A DNA stretch of 64,000 bases. It comes from Rhabditophanes sp. KR3021 (lineage: Eukaryota; Nematoda; Chromadorea; Rhabditida; Alloionematidae). Positions 62,701 to 64,000 of this stretch are shown piece by piece; position 1 is the stretch's first letter; each line of letters opens with the position of its first letter. Where the stretch lies: NCBI GenBank assembly GCA_963281155.1, contig CAUJLY010000006.1, positions 8,432,001-8,496,000 of the forward strand, read 5' to 3'. The notes beneath the pieces were generated by a model that was not told where the DNA came from, did no database searches, and saw nothing but the letters and a program-made list of their open reading frames with translations. The translations under genes and the position numbers were made by a program.

Positions 62701-62870
62701 ACATAAAAGAGAACCTATCAATTTATATATTTTGATTTAGGGCGAAAATAAGAATTTTAAAAAACTTACATTCCATTTGTTAGTGCCAAATCTATTTGTT
62801 GTTCTCTAGCTCCGTTAGTGAAGTTAATAAAGTTAATAATTAGCAAAATAAAAGCTGGTAATAAACTCAT
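59798..62870 (-). CDS. Ephrin with predicted transmembrane C-terminus
   Basis: Exons 62870-62770, 62238-61988 and 60519-59798 are in phase and encode 357 residues. Ephrins are ligands of Eph receptor tyrosine kinases in axon guidance and morphogenesis. A signal peptide (LLPAFILLIINFINFTNG) precedes the ephrin fold: RHTLKLGDKIEFLCPE, YFTLYKVN, a C-T-C pair, EEGYLISVNSG and NDQYGGLCLTAKLRIPFKV, with the family cysteines. A long charged stalk (about 140 residues, KQQQTIEEFLLRQQQILK) leads to a hydrophobic segment (VIIVVLFCIFALLTVLTIIL) and the short basic end IMKHLR. C. elegans ephrins are GPI-anchored; the basic end here favours a true membrane span. A TATATTTCAG site at 62908-62917 may accept a spliced leader. 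Intron 2 is 1.47 kb. Confidence 0.86.
60925..60966. repeat. Hairpin in ephrin intron 2
   Basis: ACCTTTGATAATAG (60925-60938) pairs with CTATTTCAAAGGT (60954-60966) with a single bulge, giving a stem of about 13 bp around a 15-base loop that holds a CAGCTG E-box. It could be a small structured RNA or an intronic enhancer. Confidence 0.5.
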
Positions 62871-64000
62871 TGTTGATAATTTAGAGTTTTTTACCAAACA
62901 GACGAACCTGAAATATAGGAAATGGTTAAATGGGTATGATTAACTTTTTTATCATAGTAAACAATTAAATAACTATATACAAATAGGCCAAGAGATGATG
63001 CAGCATGAGAAAGTGATATTTATATTAAAAAAGTAGTATTTTGAAACCTCTTCAAATGTTAAAGTCTTTCAATGACTTCAAGCATGTAAACTATTTACAG
63101 ATGAGTAAATGAGAAAAGTTGCAAACAATTAAAAGCAACTAAAAAGGAAACATTTTGGTTGTTATTTGACAAACCCACTACTGGTATGTATTTTCGGTAA
63201 TTGGAGTAAAAAGAGTCCAAATATTGGGTTAATTTAAATGATATAAGGCTATTTAATTTTTAGGCACTATCAAAAATATGATTAAAAAGGGTGGTGGCGA
63301 TAATAAGAAAAATGAGTTATCAAGATATGTGAGAATAAAAAGAATTTAGTTGTATATGTAATGGTAGATATATCTAATAATATGTTATCATTAAATTAAA
63401 CTTTCTTGGGGGGCAGTTGATAAATAGAAGTCTAGAGTGATCTAATTGGGTATATATAGTGTTGATTGACAGAAATGTTGTGTTTGGGTGTGTTTCTTAA
63501 TACGACAAAAAAGAGAGGATGGCGCTGAGTGTCCGTTCTTTTAATATGGTCAAAACCAACCCTACTTTTGTTGCTCCCTATATCAAGGAAGGATCTCTTA
63601 TAGACTTAATGTACTTTAATAAACTATACTTTTGTTATCTAATAAAAGGGCACAAGAACAAGAGTTTCTGTTGCGGCTTTGAGGTAAAGTGTTAGCAACG
63701 TCTTTAACTTTTTATTGTGCAAGTATGTGATAAAGAAAACAACAAAACAATAAGGGAGGAACGATGGATATTTAAGTTTTGTAAAATCTGTTTAGAAAAC
63801 TATTAAAATCAACAAATGACGCCAGCTGGAAAGATAAGATGTTTATTATTATGCTAAAAGGTAGCATGAGATACATTTAGTAGACCGAAAGAGATTAAGA
63901 TATTAAATACTGAATTATGTGTATATTTGTATATATTTATTTATAAATTGATATAAATGTCGTCTAAGTGGTAAGGCGAAAAAAGTGATAACAAAAAATA
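62871..64000. other. Region upstream of the ephrin gene
   Basis: It contains a probable trans-splice acceptor (AG at 62908-62909) about 40 nt before the ephrin start codon. The rest is AT-rich, with no ORF or RNA gene I can support to the window end. Confidence 0.5.

Overview
The window is nuclear DNA from a nematode. The evidence is the very AT-rich background, GT-AG introns mostly of about 36-60 nt (many with a T-rich TTTTAG or TTTCAG acceptor), acceptor-like sites directly before several start codons (as expected for spliced-leader trans-splicing), an SXP/RAL-2 family gene (known only from nematodes), divergent 7TM receptors, and worm-style vinculin, ephrin, ionotropic glutamate receptor and Cys-loop channel genes. 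The species cannot be named from sequence alone. Most genes are multi-exon. I assembled exon chains by hand and kept junctions only where reading phase was conserved, except where a problem is stated.

Layout. 1-5.8 kb (-): vinculin, cut by the window start, with an unexpected 157-codon in-frame cassette in its first large intron. 9.3-11.7 kb (-): a small membrane protein, a NATD1-like acetyltransferase-fold protein and a 7TM receptor. 13.3-16.6 kb (+): a small acidic-tailed protein and a seven-exon BTB-BACK-Kelch protein. 17-21 kb (-): an initiator tRNA-Met relic, a PTPDC1-type phosphatase and iodotyrosine deiodinase; an unrecognised + strand 3' exon lies between the last two. 23.1-26.5 kb (+): MOB3 and an orphan 7TM receptor with a large ectodomain. 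26.9-31.6 kb (-): a nine-exon kainate-type glutamate receptor whose fifth intron holds an SXP/RAL-2 gene on the opposite strand. 33-36.8 kb (-): a low-complexity protein ending in a coiled coil. 44.5-45.9 kb (+): UDP-glucuronate decarboxylase. 49.7-50.2 kb (+): a 94-residue protein with an N-myristoylation-like start. 51-52.3 kb (-): mitochondrial NAD kinase 2. 55.3-57.0 kb (-): a Cys-loop channel subunit with a one-base frame disruption. 59.8-62.9 kb (-): a transmembrane ephrin.

The genes form no operon or pathway. Several suit neuromuscular and surface biology: vinculin for muscle attachment, the glutamate receptor and Cys-loop channel for transmission, the ephrin for guidance, and two 7TM receptors for sensing. 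The others are housekeeping or metabolic: NADK2, UDP-xylose synthesis, deiodinase, MOB3. Long gene-poor stretches (about 5.5 kb at 36.8-42.3 kb, 3.8 kb at 45.9-49.7 kb, and about 3 kb at 52.3-55.3 and 57-59.8 kb) hold hairpins, short ORFs and a recurring 13-base motif rather than recognisable genes.

The most interesting observations are the vinculin cassette exon, the nested antisense SXP gene, the NADK2 first exon (only the shorter of two overlapping frames splices in phase), the channel frameshift with its odd pore-entry residues, the tRNA relic with a collapsed T arm, and the unrecognised convergent exon near 19.3-19.5 kb.
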